Of a stretch of DNA of 64,000 nucleotides, positions 11,660 through 24,583 are shown in pieces. A program made the position numbers and the translations under genes. This DNA is from Ulva prolifera (lineage: Eukaryota > Chlorophyta > Ulvophyceae > Ulvales > Ulvaceae): assembly GCA_023078555.1 (NCBI GenBank), contig CM041196.1:7575985-7639984 (forward strand), read 5' to 3'. The notes under the pieces were generated by a model that was not told the origin of the DNA, searched no databases, and saw only the letters and a program-made list of their open reading frames with translations. Position 1 is the stretch's first letter. Each line of letters starts with the position of its first letter.

Positions 11660-14600
11660 TCAGCTGGGAAACGAGACCTCAGACCGAGGAATGCAAAGCA
11701 GATGTGCCGCTTGCTGACTCTGCAACGAATTTACTGTTCCGCGGCACACAGATGATCCACAAAAGCATGCTAGACTGTCGCCATCACCGCAAAACCTGCA
11801 CAGCGGATGTACTTTGTTCTGGCTCAGGCCAAAGTTCTTCAGTGCACACTGTGGTGACGCATTGAATAGCACCTGTAGTCATAAGTTAGTTCCGACCCAG
11901 CATCAATGTCGTGCTTTGCAATGAGGACTACTTTATCACTGTCCTGGAAGCAGGCGTCTGGCTCTGTTGGCACAGGTATGGTCTTGACAGCGGAAAAACA
12001 GTTGGCTGAACAGGAATGGTTCATGAGATGCGCAACGTTTCCCGCCATCGTCGCATCCAAGCACATGCCATGTGGCAACTGGAATGTGTATGTGCCTGTA
12101 CCTATGGCTGTTGAGTATGAGCCCTTTTCCCTCAGATCTAAGATGATCGATCTGATCATCTCCCCTGCACACGTGACAAACTGTTAGCACGCTGCAGAAT
12201 TGCAGCGCGCCTCGCGGTGTGCACAGGCCAGTCCCCAACAGATATCGACCCAGTAAGTTTGCCTATCTGCGAGGATTGTAAAAGGCAGCTGTTGCACAGC
12301 TGCTCGGGCAATCTTGACAAAGAAGGAGAACCTGACCTTGGTACTCCACCACCCAGTCTCCAGCTTTGGCGGGAAGGCGTGCAAACACACCCATTCCATG
12401 TATACCACTTTTACCATGCGACAGGCGGGCACCAACTGTTGAGCTCATGATCGAGAACCGCTCCCAATCTGTCCAAAGATGTTGTGGAGAGGAGCTTGAC
12501 ATAATTTTGTCAGCATACGTATTATCTTGTTCAATGAACAACATGCTGGGCTCACACTGTGGCAATGATTTGGTCACATATGATGCGTTCCATGCTGAAG
12601 CAGGGACATGACACCCAAGCACAAGTGCAGGAAACGCGGTGATATAGCGCTGCTTACGAAGCGCCACCAATCGTGTGTCCGGTTCCTTGATGCGTCTTCT
12701 CTTATTTGCGTTCCATGTCAGCGTCCTGGCACATGATTGAGGGGTGCACTCTGCAATAGACATGCCTACTGGCAAAGCCACCCCGTGCACCACTTCATCA
12801 TCACCTGCAAGTGGTTCACGTCCAGTCAACACCAGATTCAACACGTCATCCTTTGTTCATACCAGATTCACGCAAGTTTTGACTTTGTGTTTCAAGCGTG
12901 TTGAAATATTCATGACGACAGCTTGACCATACCAGCAGAGTCTTCAAGTGATGTCACAGCAACACTTGCCGGTCTGCGGAAGTCGAGCTCACTCGCACAA
13001 GCCACGTGCTTCCTGCAGTACGAAAGAAGGCGCAGACTATTTCCACACGAAGTGCCCTCTTCAACCCCCTTCTGCTTGAGCAAGCGCGCTTTCAATGCTT
13101 CATTCAATGGCGCATTCATGTCAACTGTCTGCATAGGCCAGCCTGCGAGCTGGCCACACATCACATGGAATGCCGTACAGCACTTGCTGAAGCAGCACTG
13201 AATGTGTGCTCCATGTGGCTGCTCACATAAGCAGCATTTCATCTTTGGAGATTTTCGCGCCCTGCTCACCTGCAGGTAGGATGCCTGTTCGGGAGCTTAT
13301 ACACGCCATATAGCACTGTGCGACATCTTAGGATGGTGGTGGGAGACCAGTCCATCACAAGTATTCTGTACAATGTGATGCACCGCGACATCATTGTTGG
13401 CTGACTAGCAAAATGGTTTTCAGGACAATGTGTCAGTGATCTGTCTGCATGGATTGCATGGTTTGGACCAAATTCGAAGGGCAGCCAAGCGATTCTAAGG
13501 CTGGACTGAACGTTGCTATCTTACCTGATCAAGAAAGGGAGGGCTGCCGGGTTCAAGAACGCAGCCTGGGATCCACAGGCAGCAGACCACATGCGCCCAA
13601 TTGCCACAGCGGGTATACCTCATCGGACCGCCCCCGAGTACCGGGCACAGTACGCATGGAGGTGGCTGCTGCACCCCTGCACAGCAAAGCTCACACAGCC
13701 ATGCTGCACCAATAGGTGGGACAGCGCAATCATAGCACGTATTGTGAACCATCACCCTGCAGTGTCCACAGCACAGCAACCGCACATCCTCATCTTCACT
13801 TTCACTGCCACAGATGCTGCATGCTCCAGTACATTCCAATTTTGGAGCATGGATGGCAGTCACATCGTCAGGCAGGGCACATGACCTTGCACAGACATGC
13901 CTGTGCCGCTGCATTTCTGATGCAGGCACTGGTGTCCGCTGCGGAACCGAGCTACCATCAGGGCATGTCCGCAAATTGATCAAGTACTCTGAGCCTGTCA
14001 TCGCCTGTACAGCAGAGTTCCAGAATGCTGTTGGGTGAGCTGCGTAAGGGCAAACACAGATATACAGAAAACATGCATACCAGCAGTTCTGCAAAGATGC
14101 TCTTCTGAGTAAGACCACAGAAACGGGCCAATTGTGCCGTTGCACTTCCTCTGCTGCAGCCAGTGATAGTAGAGATTGAGTGCCAAATTGATGTCTGACA
14201 GGTGCTGTCGGCGATTTCTTGTCCATCTAACGTTACTTTGAAGCGCGGGCCCATTATATCGTCAACAATGCGGACGTGCACCACACGCTTGAGCCTACTT
14301 GACTTGACCAATTTGATCATCTACAAGCTGAATTGTTAGTTTTGCATGAGTGAATGACATGTGCGCTAAACAATCACCAAAGAAACGGCCGTGACCTGAG
14401 ACCGCACGTGGAATCCGATGGGCCAGATCACACAGCTGGTGTGGAACCTTGGGTTGAGGTACTCCAGTCGGTCGCCCAAGCAGATGATCTGCCGGCCACC
14501 ATGACTCTCAAGCTGTGTCAGTGCACTCGGCTTGCCAGCAGCGACTCGCTTTTCGCTGCAACCACTGCAAAACAAGTCTTGGACGATTGACAGCTCTTAG

Positions 14601-16456
14601 CAATGATTTATGATAGATATACCTGGGGCAGAAGCAGACAACATTCACAGATGGTAATGACACCTCCAGAGATAACCACAAGTAGCAGTGCAGCAGCCAG
14701 TCGGCAGTTGCCTGAGTGCGGAATGTGTGGTACCTCCTGACCTTCTTCGAAATTGTACCACTTGCCATAATCTGGCGACGCGCATGATTGACGTGAAGTC
14801 CTTTTGTACTGTTACTTCTTACTCGCAGTGATGATGCCAGCGCCTTTCTTCCTGTTTCCACTCTATGCATGCTTTCATGGCATGCCACAGTTGTGATGAG
14901 ACGGAGACCTGCACAGAGATCCTTCAGGTGTGCTGCAGTCACTCCTGACAACTACTCTCCAGGCCCATATAGAATGATCAGACACTGCGCGCTGCATGGA
15001 CATAGCTTGATATGAAATGTACCCCTGCATTTGTGGTACAGATATCAAAGATCAGGTCAGATTCGACATGCTCACACAAGTGACATCAGATACGTACAAA
15101 GCACCATCAAACGGCTCGCAGAAGCCAAAGCAGGAGCCATGCGTGAGAAGAATTCATCGAAGCATGAGCATACATGCAATAGCTCCGCTTCCACAGCATA
15201 GAACAGAAAGGTGCAGGGCAGGCGCATGCCACTCACGTTGCAGGAAGTCTGCTGACACCTGGGCAAGAATTCTCTTCTTCTAATCCATCAGACCGCCGCT
15301 GGACAAAAATTCCATCACATTGCTTCAGTGCCATCTGCGGCAAGTTCCTGCAGTGCTCTTTGAATTAGCTGAGACTAAGGGTGGGCGATGCGCAATTGCC
15401 CTGGAGACCTGTGAATACAATGCATCTATACCCAAATCAACAAACTGACCAATTTCAAATGATACTCAAAGTCTGACTGTAAAGTATTGACGCGCCGTCA
15501 GTGACAGTGTGCCAGCTTCTAGTGAGCCCAGAGCCGCACTGGTGTGCATGAGCAGGTGGCTTGGCATCAGGACTTGAGAATGCAGGCTTGCTCAAACATG
15601 GTGGCCGTGCACAAGCTTCTCTGCAGCGCACAATCTTTGAGTCCGAGCCGGAGCACGCCCGTCGCCCTCACCCCACTGTTCATCGGCACATTGCATATAG
15701 CTTGTGAAGCTGTCACCTGGAAACAAATACAGCGACCCGGTAGCATTTTGGTGTCCCATTGGGTGGCCCACCCTCTGCATCGACCCAATCTGTGCGTGGC
15801 AAGATGACTTCTTTGATCGGCATGTCTTCTGTATTGCCCACACCCTGACAGTGTTGTAAAAGGATCAGATCTGTATCCTGCCCTGCAATGGTTGACTGTG
15901 AGGCCTTTTATGCCATTGGCTGTGTGCTGGGCTTGGAGAACCGAAAATGGCATCGCAGAGACACATTAGTGCATGCCTGAGGCTGCTTTATGTACCAGCA
16001 TCGACAGATGAATCGTGACGGGAGGCACACAAGGGGCAACAATGTTGCCATCGAAACTGCGGGTGGGTCATCTCAAGGTGGAACATGGAACTTAACACGC
16101 AACCTTTCCATACCGTGCATGGCGGAATGGCACTACATATTGGCCATGAAGTTTGCAATGGAAACTGTCAATTTCATTGCAACATCACACCTGATGCAAG
16201 GCTTTCCCGAGCATTTGGTGCAGTGCCTTTGCTCAGCATTCTGCATTCCTGACGTTGCCTGCAGCACCCATGATGCCCTGTCACAAGAAACCGCAATGCT
16301 GTTGTATTGTTACAGTATAATTAGTTCTTCTCACCTCCAACCAGTGGCGTCTGAGCTAATGTCCAAGGTGCACCTGCCAGGCAATCTTATGCTATCACTG
16401 GAATCGGGAAGCACCGTGCCAGATCTGCTAGATTCTAAATGTACCCCTGCAAGAGC
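11660..16456 (-). CDS. ATX/trithorax-type histone H3K4 methyltransferase
   Basis: Chromatin regulator with the plant ATX1/2 domain order. Read on the - strand: N-terminal exons at about 16456-16336 and 16290-16195 joined in phase 2 and carrying a Cys cluster (HCTKCSGKPCIR); an exon around 15880-15720 (ILPRTDWVDAEGGPPNG); FYRN near 14480-14395 (LEYLNPRFHTSCVIWPIGFH); FYRC near 14280-14110 (MGPRFKVTLDGQEIADSTC). Then a PHD finger (about 13830-13690, CSICGSESEDEDVRLLCCGH), a zinc knuckle CVLCPVLGGGPMRY, and an extended PHD (about 13240-12960, KCCLCEQPHGAHIQCC). SET follows, with KSGIHGMGVFARL, NHSCSANC and ELTYDYR, then post-SET CFCGSSVCRGTVN. The last intron (donor GTGCTATT after TATGACTACAG) is clear and the stop is at 11660. 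Catalytic NHSC and YDY residues are intact. A PWWP domain, expected in ATX1, was not found. The 5' end is unresolved. Confidence 0.85.
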
Positions 16457-19398
16457 TGCGCTATCAGTCTACGCAGATGCTGAATCAGTGACGCCCCCCT
16501 GAACAGACAGGCAAAGTTTTTTCTGCAGCCGTCTTTTGTACGCAGCTGCACTCATTGGCTTTCTGAGCACAACGTCTGTGCGTTGAAATGGTTCCATGTC
16601 ACGCCCAGTTGGTGCACAAAGTAGTTGAGCTAGTTATAGGATTGGCTTGCTTTCCATTATTGATGTAAACGGCAATGTGCCACACAGACCGTATAGCATC
16701 TGCATCGGTAATGTACACCCATGTATCTATGCTCAAATTCGCTCAAGGCTCTTACAGCATACCGAACAGGATGCACAAGGGCTTGCTATTTTCTTGCAAA
16801 TTCGCTTCCCAGGCCGGCGGTGACGCGTTTTGGTCATCTGCTAAGGTAACGTTTATGGAGCGAACGCGGGAATTCATCCCTGAAACCAAGACTCTCAGAC
16901 AGAGACAATGAGCAAGTCCACCGATTACGATATTCCATAAATTCTGGACGAATCATAGAGCTCATACGCAGCCCAGAAGGTGTGAATGCGAAGCACCGTC
17001 AGGTCCGGTGGCCCAGGCCGACGCTATGGCACACGGAGGCATGGCGACACAACAATCGAGGACTGAAGCACATTTTATCTCAACTAATTGTGTGAAGCAT
17101 CTGTCTGCACAGTTTGTATTGAAATCTATACCGACTGATGGCGAATTTGCGAGACACACTGCTCTGCCTGCATCACTGGTAACGAGCTGCCTCACAGTGC
17201 TAGGGAGAAATTCTTCGATGCATGTGAGTTCCACCGTCGTGACATGCATGGAGAACTCGCAAGCAACTTTGAACTTGCTGCAAGGAAGCACGCCGTGGCG
17301 TGTGGGCTGATCCCTCTTCCGCGCAGGACAATTCTGTACAGTACATGACGCTTCACGAAGGCCTCGGAGCTATGCAAAAGATTTCATGCGCGTCAGTGTG
17401 AGATAGAGTCTCACACATCGCAGGCTGGCATGTTCAGTCGCAGCTCTGACGGACCCGATGTCGAGCGTTGCACCGGCACAGCTACGCCATTGTGTGCTAT
17501 GTGAGGTCGCAAAATCTAAATGCCGACACTACGTCTGCCACGCTGGCCTTCGGGTCGCTCATGATCACACATGCACACCACGGGACACCAGATCCACGCG
17601 GTCACGGCGGAAACACAGGTTAGGGTGATCCTGACCAAAGGGATCCCTGAGTGCATGCACGGTACACACATTGACATGCTAAGTCAGGTTGTCGGTGGGC
17701 TCCTGCACGTGTGCGTCCCCCACTGCAGCTGCCAGACCATAATGCGTTGAACCCTGATCGGAGGCGTGAGGCTCGGTGCGGTGGGTGCGGAATCTGTCCA
17801 TCTGAAATACATGTGCATTTTCACTCGCATGAGACGAATGCTTCACTTGCATGCGCCTGTTTCGCGTCACGGTGAAGGCGGGCGTCGGCAACAGGGTTGC
17901 ACGCTCCTCCCTGTTGTAAAGGGCAACCCCGATTGAAATTTTGATGTTTCATCGGGATTTGCTCTGCCCCGATGAAGTGGGAATCCCGGTGGTGTCCTGA
18001 ATGCTGGGGGGGGGGGGGGGGGTAAAAGTTTTTGTTGCCACATTTGGTGCAAGGGAACTGTCATGAGAACCATGCTTTTTCAAATCAGTATCACAACTCC
18101 TACACACCCTCCGCCACCAGCTGCCGATGCTCCGCAAGATACATGCCATGACATGATTTTCCACAGCCGGCTACCCCAGGCACCTCCGTCTCGCCAAGAT
18201 CAGAAATCTTGGCGCGGCACTCACGGAAGTGCTGGTCATTGGTCACACGCAGGGCCTCATGCAGCTCTGCTTCGTTCGATGAAAATGCATAGCCCTTGCT
18301 GCTCATGGCCAACAAGCAGGCGCTGGGCGGCTATCTGTCATCGCCACATCCCAGTGAAACGCTTGCAGCTCACGGGGCAGCCCCCGTGCGCGGCTGCTCT
18401 AGCCAACGCAATTTGCTCAAATTTATTGTTTTCACCGGAATCCCGACTGGGGTGTGCAACCATAGATTCGACAGCCATCGCAAGGCGGACTATCCCGCCA
18501 ATGTAACAGCCAAGGAGCTCCTGTAGACGCCGCCCACAAACACTCTCCTAGGGTTGCGGCTGCGGGATTGTGAGAACGTCGCACCTCCTCATCAGTCCAG
18601 CCCCACATCTGATAGCTCCCTCCTGCATGTGCGCCTCAGCCTCGCACTCGGCAATGCTGACCCTCATTTGCATTTCAGAATCAACGCCGCGGCCGACCCA
18701 GCCCTGGTCATAGCCTTCGCTGCTGCTCGTGTGGGCTGCACAGCGCCCTAGCCTCGGGCCACCCTGGTCACACAGCTGACGACGCCGCCGCCTCTGACGG
18801 GCTGTACGCACACACACACATTGCGCCTTCATGTACCGGTGACAAGCATTCCTGACGGTAGATGCATGCACACCTACTTTGACTTCTCGGATCAAAATAG
18901 GAATGCAGTTCATGGTTATGCAAATGACTGTACATGCAGCTGATATCCAGCACCGAACATGTTCATAACGGGTCACCTGGTTCTTGTCTGCAAATGCCTG
19001 GGAATCCCTAGATACTGTGCTGATAAAACACAGCAGCAGCAATTCACATAATGGTTTGTAGACTTCCCAACGTTTCGTGTTTGTCGCAACTTGCTGCAGG
19101 GAGCAAACATCCGCTGACGGAACAGACTGGTGGGGACCTAAACACCAACTGGGACGGCCTGCCAGGTTGCCCATGGCGGTACACGATTACACGATTTCGG
19201 TAAATCCAAATGTTGGCACACATGGCATGTGTTGTTCATTGGTAAACATAATCGATGGCTTCCCAATGATATAACCACTCTGAACAGCATGAGACGGGAC
19301 CACCCAAACTGCCATTGCGAGGCCCAGCGCTGTAAAAGTTCTCGCATGATCACGCCCACACATCTACTTGTACTAAGCCAGAACATTGAGCAATTCAC
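16457..19398. other. No confident gene; 5' exons of ATX possible
   Basis: Nearly 3 kb without a convincing gene. The first part may hold 5' exons and promoter of the ATX gene. Open frames exist on both strands (for example + 17008-17310 and - 18548-19174) but none shows a family, good splice pairing or strong codon bias. A 17-base poly-G run lies at 18006-18022. Short exons of an unknown gene cannot be excluded. Confidence 0.35.
18006..18022 (+). repeat. Poly-G run, 17 bases
   Basis: Uninterrupted run of 17 G on the + strand in a non-coding stretch. It could form a quadruplex or be a polymerase slippage site; its length in the assembly may be unreliable. Confidence 0.9.
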
Positions 19399-22300
19399 TC
19401 ACAGAATGCCTTCCTCTGAGTCAGATGCATCAGCTGCCAAGCCTTCGTTCTGAAGACCCTTGTCAGTACCATCACATGGTACCCAAGATGGATCAGGCTT
19501 CCTGCGCCTCCCGCCTGTAGATCCCCCTTCTCCCACGATGCAGGGCAAGTTTGCCCCTGCAGCCTCAAGAATCTGTGCCGATTGAAGCTCCATGGCAAGA
19601 CGGCGATCTGCCGATTCGCAGGGACGATCACGCTGTGACCTACGATTGCCCCTCTGGAGTGGACGTGCACCTGTATTGACAGAACATAAGTAAACCTTGT
19701 ATGCAGGCCGTCCTATACAGACGCTTGGCCATCGGTGCTGGTGCACTACGACTGATAGAAGCAGGATGCCGAAGTGCACCTCTGAGCTCTTCACATGCAG
19801 TCAAGAGACATTGAACCACATGTTGAAACAGGCAGGAGCGTCATACTGGTTGACAATGATACTGAGCGATGAGGATGTATGACACGCTTTGCAAAACCTC
19901 CCATTCTCGGAGGGCCTTTCACACCATCTGCTGTTAGAGCTCCGCGCCGACTGGTCCTCCGGCGTTTCATCACTGGGACGACAACTACTTGCTGTAACCG
20001 ATGTCGTGTGAAACAAACAGCTTCATGGCCAGGTTCAACAGGATCTGCATGTATCGAGGCGCCTGCATCCCTTGAAGGTACAAGTGCAGCAGCCCCCTCT
20101 AAAATCACTGCTGGCGTGGCTTCTGCTCCTCTCTGAGCTGCACCTTCCTCAGAACCATTTGCTTCAGCAGGCTCAAGCATAACATGATGGTCCCGCGTCC
20201 CCCGATTTGCCAATGAATTCTTGTTGTCTTCTGCTGTAACATGTTCCAGCAGAACAGCTGGTTCATGAGGTGTCAAATTGCAGGCAGGTGAAATGTTGGC
20301 TCCCCGGAGTGGCTGATCCCTCACTGCTATGGATTGGTTGGCCTGGCATGCCGTTGCTGCATCTCCAGCATGACACTGCGCATGAACCTCACCCTGAGCA
20401 CCTTCATCTGCTGTGGTCTGACACGCTGAACGCTGCCAGCACAGACCCGCCCCTGCTTTGGACTTCTGATCTGCAACAAATCTCATAGCGTCACTCCCTG
20501 TGTCACGCGCTTGTGTCTGCTTGCCTTCCCTGCAGGTGCCAGATACTGCATGTCTAGCTGTGGGCTGCGTTGGCTGACCCTCCTTCACAGCAATTCCGTG
20601 ATCAGTTCGGCAGGTCGGGCTGACAACGCTGCATGCCTCGTTGTCCAGATCCGCTGGCACTGCATGTGAGCACGTGACCTGCACCCACTGCTCTTGTCCT
20701 GGCAGCGACTCAGGTCGCCTAGCATCTACACTTCTGCCCTTGAGGTGGTCCTGCGTTACGGACACTACCTGCGGCCCCTGGCATGGTGTCCATACGGGAC
20801 AATTCAAGGCAGCAGATGTGTCATCGCTCTGTGCTGCTGGCAATCTACCCTTGGCTTGATCAGGACATGTACCGAAATGATCCTCAGGAAGTGGGCTGAT
20901 GGGCTCGTCGCTGACCGTCAAGTTCCCGGTAGTTTTCATTGCTGCTGCAGCCATGACTCTCTGCCCGCATGCCGACCCGGGTTTGCGTGTGAGAGTGCTG
21001 CTGGACGTTGCACCTGTGGTGATCATGGCAGGCCAGAAGGGGCGCTGCATGCCATCCGTGAATGGTCTGTGTGAACCAGCTTTTGCGCCAAGACGGCCAT
21101 TCTGCACAGAGCTGAGCATGGCATACGGCTGCGTTCTGGCTGTTGCCTCTGGGAACGAGGGACGAGCTGCTTGTGGCTCATTGTGTGTGGCATGATCTGG
21201 CGCCACGTTGCCGACGTGTGAAGCCAAACTGCCAGCATGGTGTCCGTGGATGTAAAGCGACTGCATTTGCATCAACGCAGCTGTTGAAGAGACGGACATG
21301 GCAGCTGGAACGCCATGGGCATGCATATGGCCAGGATGGGCCTCGGTTTGATTTGCCAGGGCGCGTTGTGCAGTGTCCGCCACTGGAGTATGGCGGTCTG
21401 CTGATGTACGAGCGTGTGAGCTGAATCCACCACATTTATTGCACAATGCCAGCAGTAGCTGGTCCTCAACAGCGTTCAACGCTCTCAGATGGTCAAGATC
21501 GCAAAAGGAGATACTGGGTAAATTGCTCTTCGATGACGGTCGCCCACGCAAGCCAGGTTGTGCCACCTGTGCATTGTTCTGTAGGAATGAAACACCGTCC
21601 ACACTCCAAGCATTAGCTATCAGAGTGCGGAGGTGAGTGTCGCTCCCAGTACAATCGGCTAATGTTTGGGGGCATGCTGGTTGATAAACAGCTGGCAACG
21701 ATGCCACACCGAAGGCCGCATTATGGCCGAGCTTCTGCACTCCCTCTTGGTCTGGTGCAATTGCTGTGTGCGCACCATTGACGCTCTTCATGTCCACCAG
21801 ATGAGGTAGACCACCTGCCAGACAAAGGCTGTTACACTTGCACATCGTGGAATAAGCCGCTTTTGACATTAGCACCACAGGAGTAGCATACCGTAGTTGA
21901 ACCCAGTGGTTGGGCCTCTCGCCTGCTGCGACAGCTCATGAAAAAAGGCCTCCCTGATTTGTCGGTGATCGAAATTACTCTGCGATGTATCAATGTGAGC
22001 CGGGACGGAAGCAGGCATTGATTCACGCTGAAAAACATGTGAAGGGCGCTCCAAATATCGACCTTTCGCAGCCGCCTGCGCATTTGTTTGCACAGCAAAA
22101 CATCTCGGATCTACTGGCGAATGATTCTGCACTAGGTCTGACTCTGTGTTGCTGAGTTGACGTGTGGCCATGTCGTGATCATGAGCGCCCTGCCTCGGAG
22201 CTTCAAACGGTGCCACAATCGCTCCTCCATTCATGCGAACAGCCGTGGCGAAGGACGATGGCACTGCTTGCCTGTGGCTGTTTGAGGCATGGCTGTTCGG

Positions 22301-23909
22301 AGTGCCAGCAGCTTCAGCCCTGCAGCACTCAACGCCGCAGACCCTTCAGCCAGCTGCAACTACGAAGTGCAAGTGATGCGTCGCGAGCTTTGCAGCAGGT
22401 GCACAGATGATGCGCGCATCAACTCTTGGCGGATACTGTAACACTGGTGTGCCGGTGTGATCACACCTGCCTGTCTGGCAGCCCTGGTACAATGCCTCCA
22501 GATGACTGGCATGTAATTGCGCCATCGCTGGCCACTGCGGACTAGACCTGTGGCTATACAGGGGCATAGACACATCATCATTTGGACAGAGACTAGTTGT
22601 AGCTAGCAGGTTTGAACGCTGATGCACGCCAACAGGGGATCGCCCTCCACATCCCAACAGATCCTCCGGTGATACTGGTGCACTGCACCTCCCAGACCCT
22701 GCATAGCTAGCTGCGATTGAACACCGTCGTGCTATGATCAATTCGGCACCTACATTTTGCACTGCTGAAGAGCCATGATTCATGGAACAGACCCTGAGAC
22801 GACATGGGTGTGAATCAGTGCGTACCAATTTGATGTAAATGCTGAGAAGACCAGGCAACATTAGGCCTGCATTGGGGCCCGATTTTCGAATCAACTGCTC
22901 GATGCAGCAGCTGAGCACTTTGTCCTTGGGGTCGGCTGAGCGACGCCAAATCATGGGGCCAGCCTGGACGACCTGCGATGTTCTGATGCTGAACATGTGG
23001 CTTGAACAAGTGCCACGGCAAGTCCTTGCTCGTCAGTCCATGATGTAAGCCCACAAGACATGGACTGCTCTCGTTGGGTATCTCACTCTGTCTAAGGCTG
23101 TGATGACTCATCCCAGATGCAGCATGCCCATACTGCTGTCGCCGCAATGTGCTACTGGGCAGCGCATGAACTCCTCTTACATTTGGGTTATGAACAATCG
23201 TCTGCAAGGTATGTATGACTGCTGGGTCCACACTATGACAGCATCTCTGCGAATCGCGGTTCTGCGCATGTTTGGCCTCGCCACTAGTGTGTGCTGCTGT
23301 CGTGTGCTGCTCCTGTAGTCCTGCTGTCAAGCTTCTGATAGCTACATCTGGCACAGTCAGCGCGGATTTTGGAGGAGCTGGAACACCCGGAAAGTACTGT
23401 GACTCATTCAGGTGTTGAGCAGAAGCTTGTCGGCTGAGATCCAGTTGCACTTGGTGTCTCACTGGTGACTGCTGCAGAAAAGCTTTTGAGGACGAGGACA
23501 TCAGCACATCTCGAAGGGGCAAAACATGCGAGCCCAAATCGTCTTCACCTGTTGCAGTTGGATGTTGGAGTCGTTCAGACCCCAACGGCAGGACATATTC
23601 GATTTGCTTTCCTTCCGTGCTCTTGACCTCATGAGGAGCAGAAGCAGCTTCAAGAGCAGCTCCCGGCGTGTTAGACGATGCGTGCGGGAGCTCACTGATG
23701 TGCCTGGGTGCGTGTCGGTCCTGGCACATCGTGGAGGTGTGCAGCGTTTCCGTTCCGCTTACATTGTCGATCATGGGCTGAACGTTTGCAACCCCCGTTT
23801 CGGGGTGACACAACTTGATGCGCTTGAAGCGCTGATGTATACCTTCGATGTGTCCACGCACAGCAGGAAAGTCATGCACCTGCTCGGGGTTGCCGTGGGC
23901 GACGCTCAT
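19399..23909 (-). CDS. Very large intrinsically disordered protein
   Basis: Not recognised. Long open exons on the - strand: from the ATG at 23909 (MSVAHGNPEQVHDFPAVRGH) to about 22815, about 22800-22346, about 22264-21869, one of about 2.0 kb (about 21800-19830), and a last exon ending at the stop at 19399. The composition is rich in Ser, Gln, His, Ala and Pro with little predicted order. There are a few basic patches (RRRTSRR near 19970; GGRRRKPDPSW near 19500), single Cys pairs (CNKCGG near 21440, CYSCG near 21890), and an acidic end (ADASDSEEGIL). This suggests a nuclear scaffold or regulator, but that is inference. The open frames are far longer than chance. Exact exon joins were not solved, and it could be two adjacent genes. 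The 5' end is divergent with SPF27. Confidence 0.55.
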
Positions 23910-24583
23910 TTTTACGCCAGTGAAGCTGCTCTGACGTGTCCAAATCGATACTGACTTCGAACAAGCCACCACACACTGTTCTGCTATGCATCAAAGCTGT
24001 ATTGAAGGTCAGACTGACCTGTCTTAGGACTTTGCGGCGACGAGCTTATGTGTTCTGGACGATCAATGCCACCCCAAAAAACCGCGCGGGGCGTTGAAGG
24101 GTGCATTCACAGCCGCTGCAAAATCACCTGCTAGAAGGTAAACTATCCAAAACTTCGGCAACACAAGGCTGAAGTTGGTACATGATCATTCGCACATCAA
24201 GTCGTGTACAGTATTATGGATCGAGTCCGTAAATTGAATTACATTCGCCTTGTCCTTGACATGCATACTGACCATAGCGTGTGGTCACCTTGATTGCAAT
24301 CACCTCCAGCCCCCATGGCATGCGGTTGCAACTTGTACCGCTAGTGCCACTATCGGCTCCGAACTGCAGCGCCCTGGTAGCCACGCGGAGCGCAGGCCCA
24401 GCAGCTGATCCGTGGCATTGTGGCATTGTGGGGCAGTGTCTGCTGCTGCTGCGTACTGCCTAAACCACGCGACAACCTTGGCGAATACCGGGGAGCGTGC
24501 AAATTCTGTTTCAGTCATGACAAATTCATGTTGCGCCTGATCAGCGAAGTGCTATAGCCTTCGCGGCTTTTGTTTGTCACGCA
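23910..24583. promoter_or_regulatory. Divergent promoter region
   Basis: About 670 bases between the ATG of the large disordered gene (- strand) and the ATG of SPF27 (+ strand). No conserved coding sequence is seen, so both promoters probably lie here. No sharp motif stands out. Confidence 0.45.
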
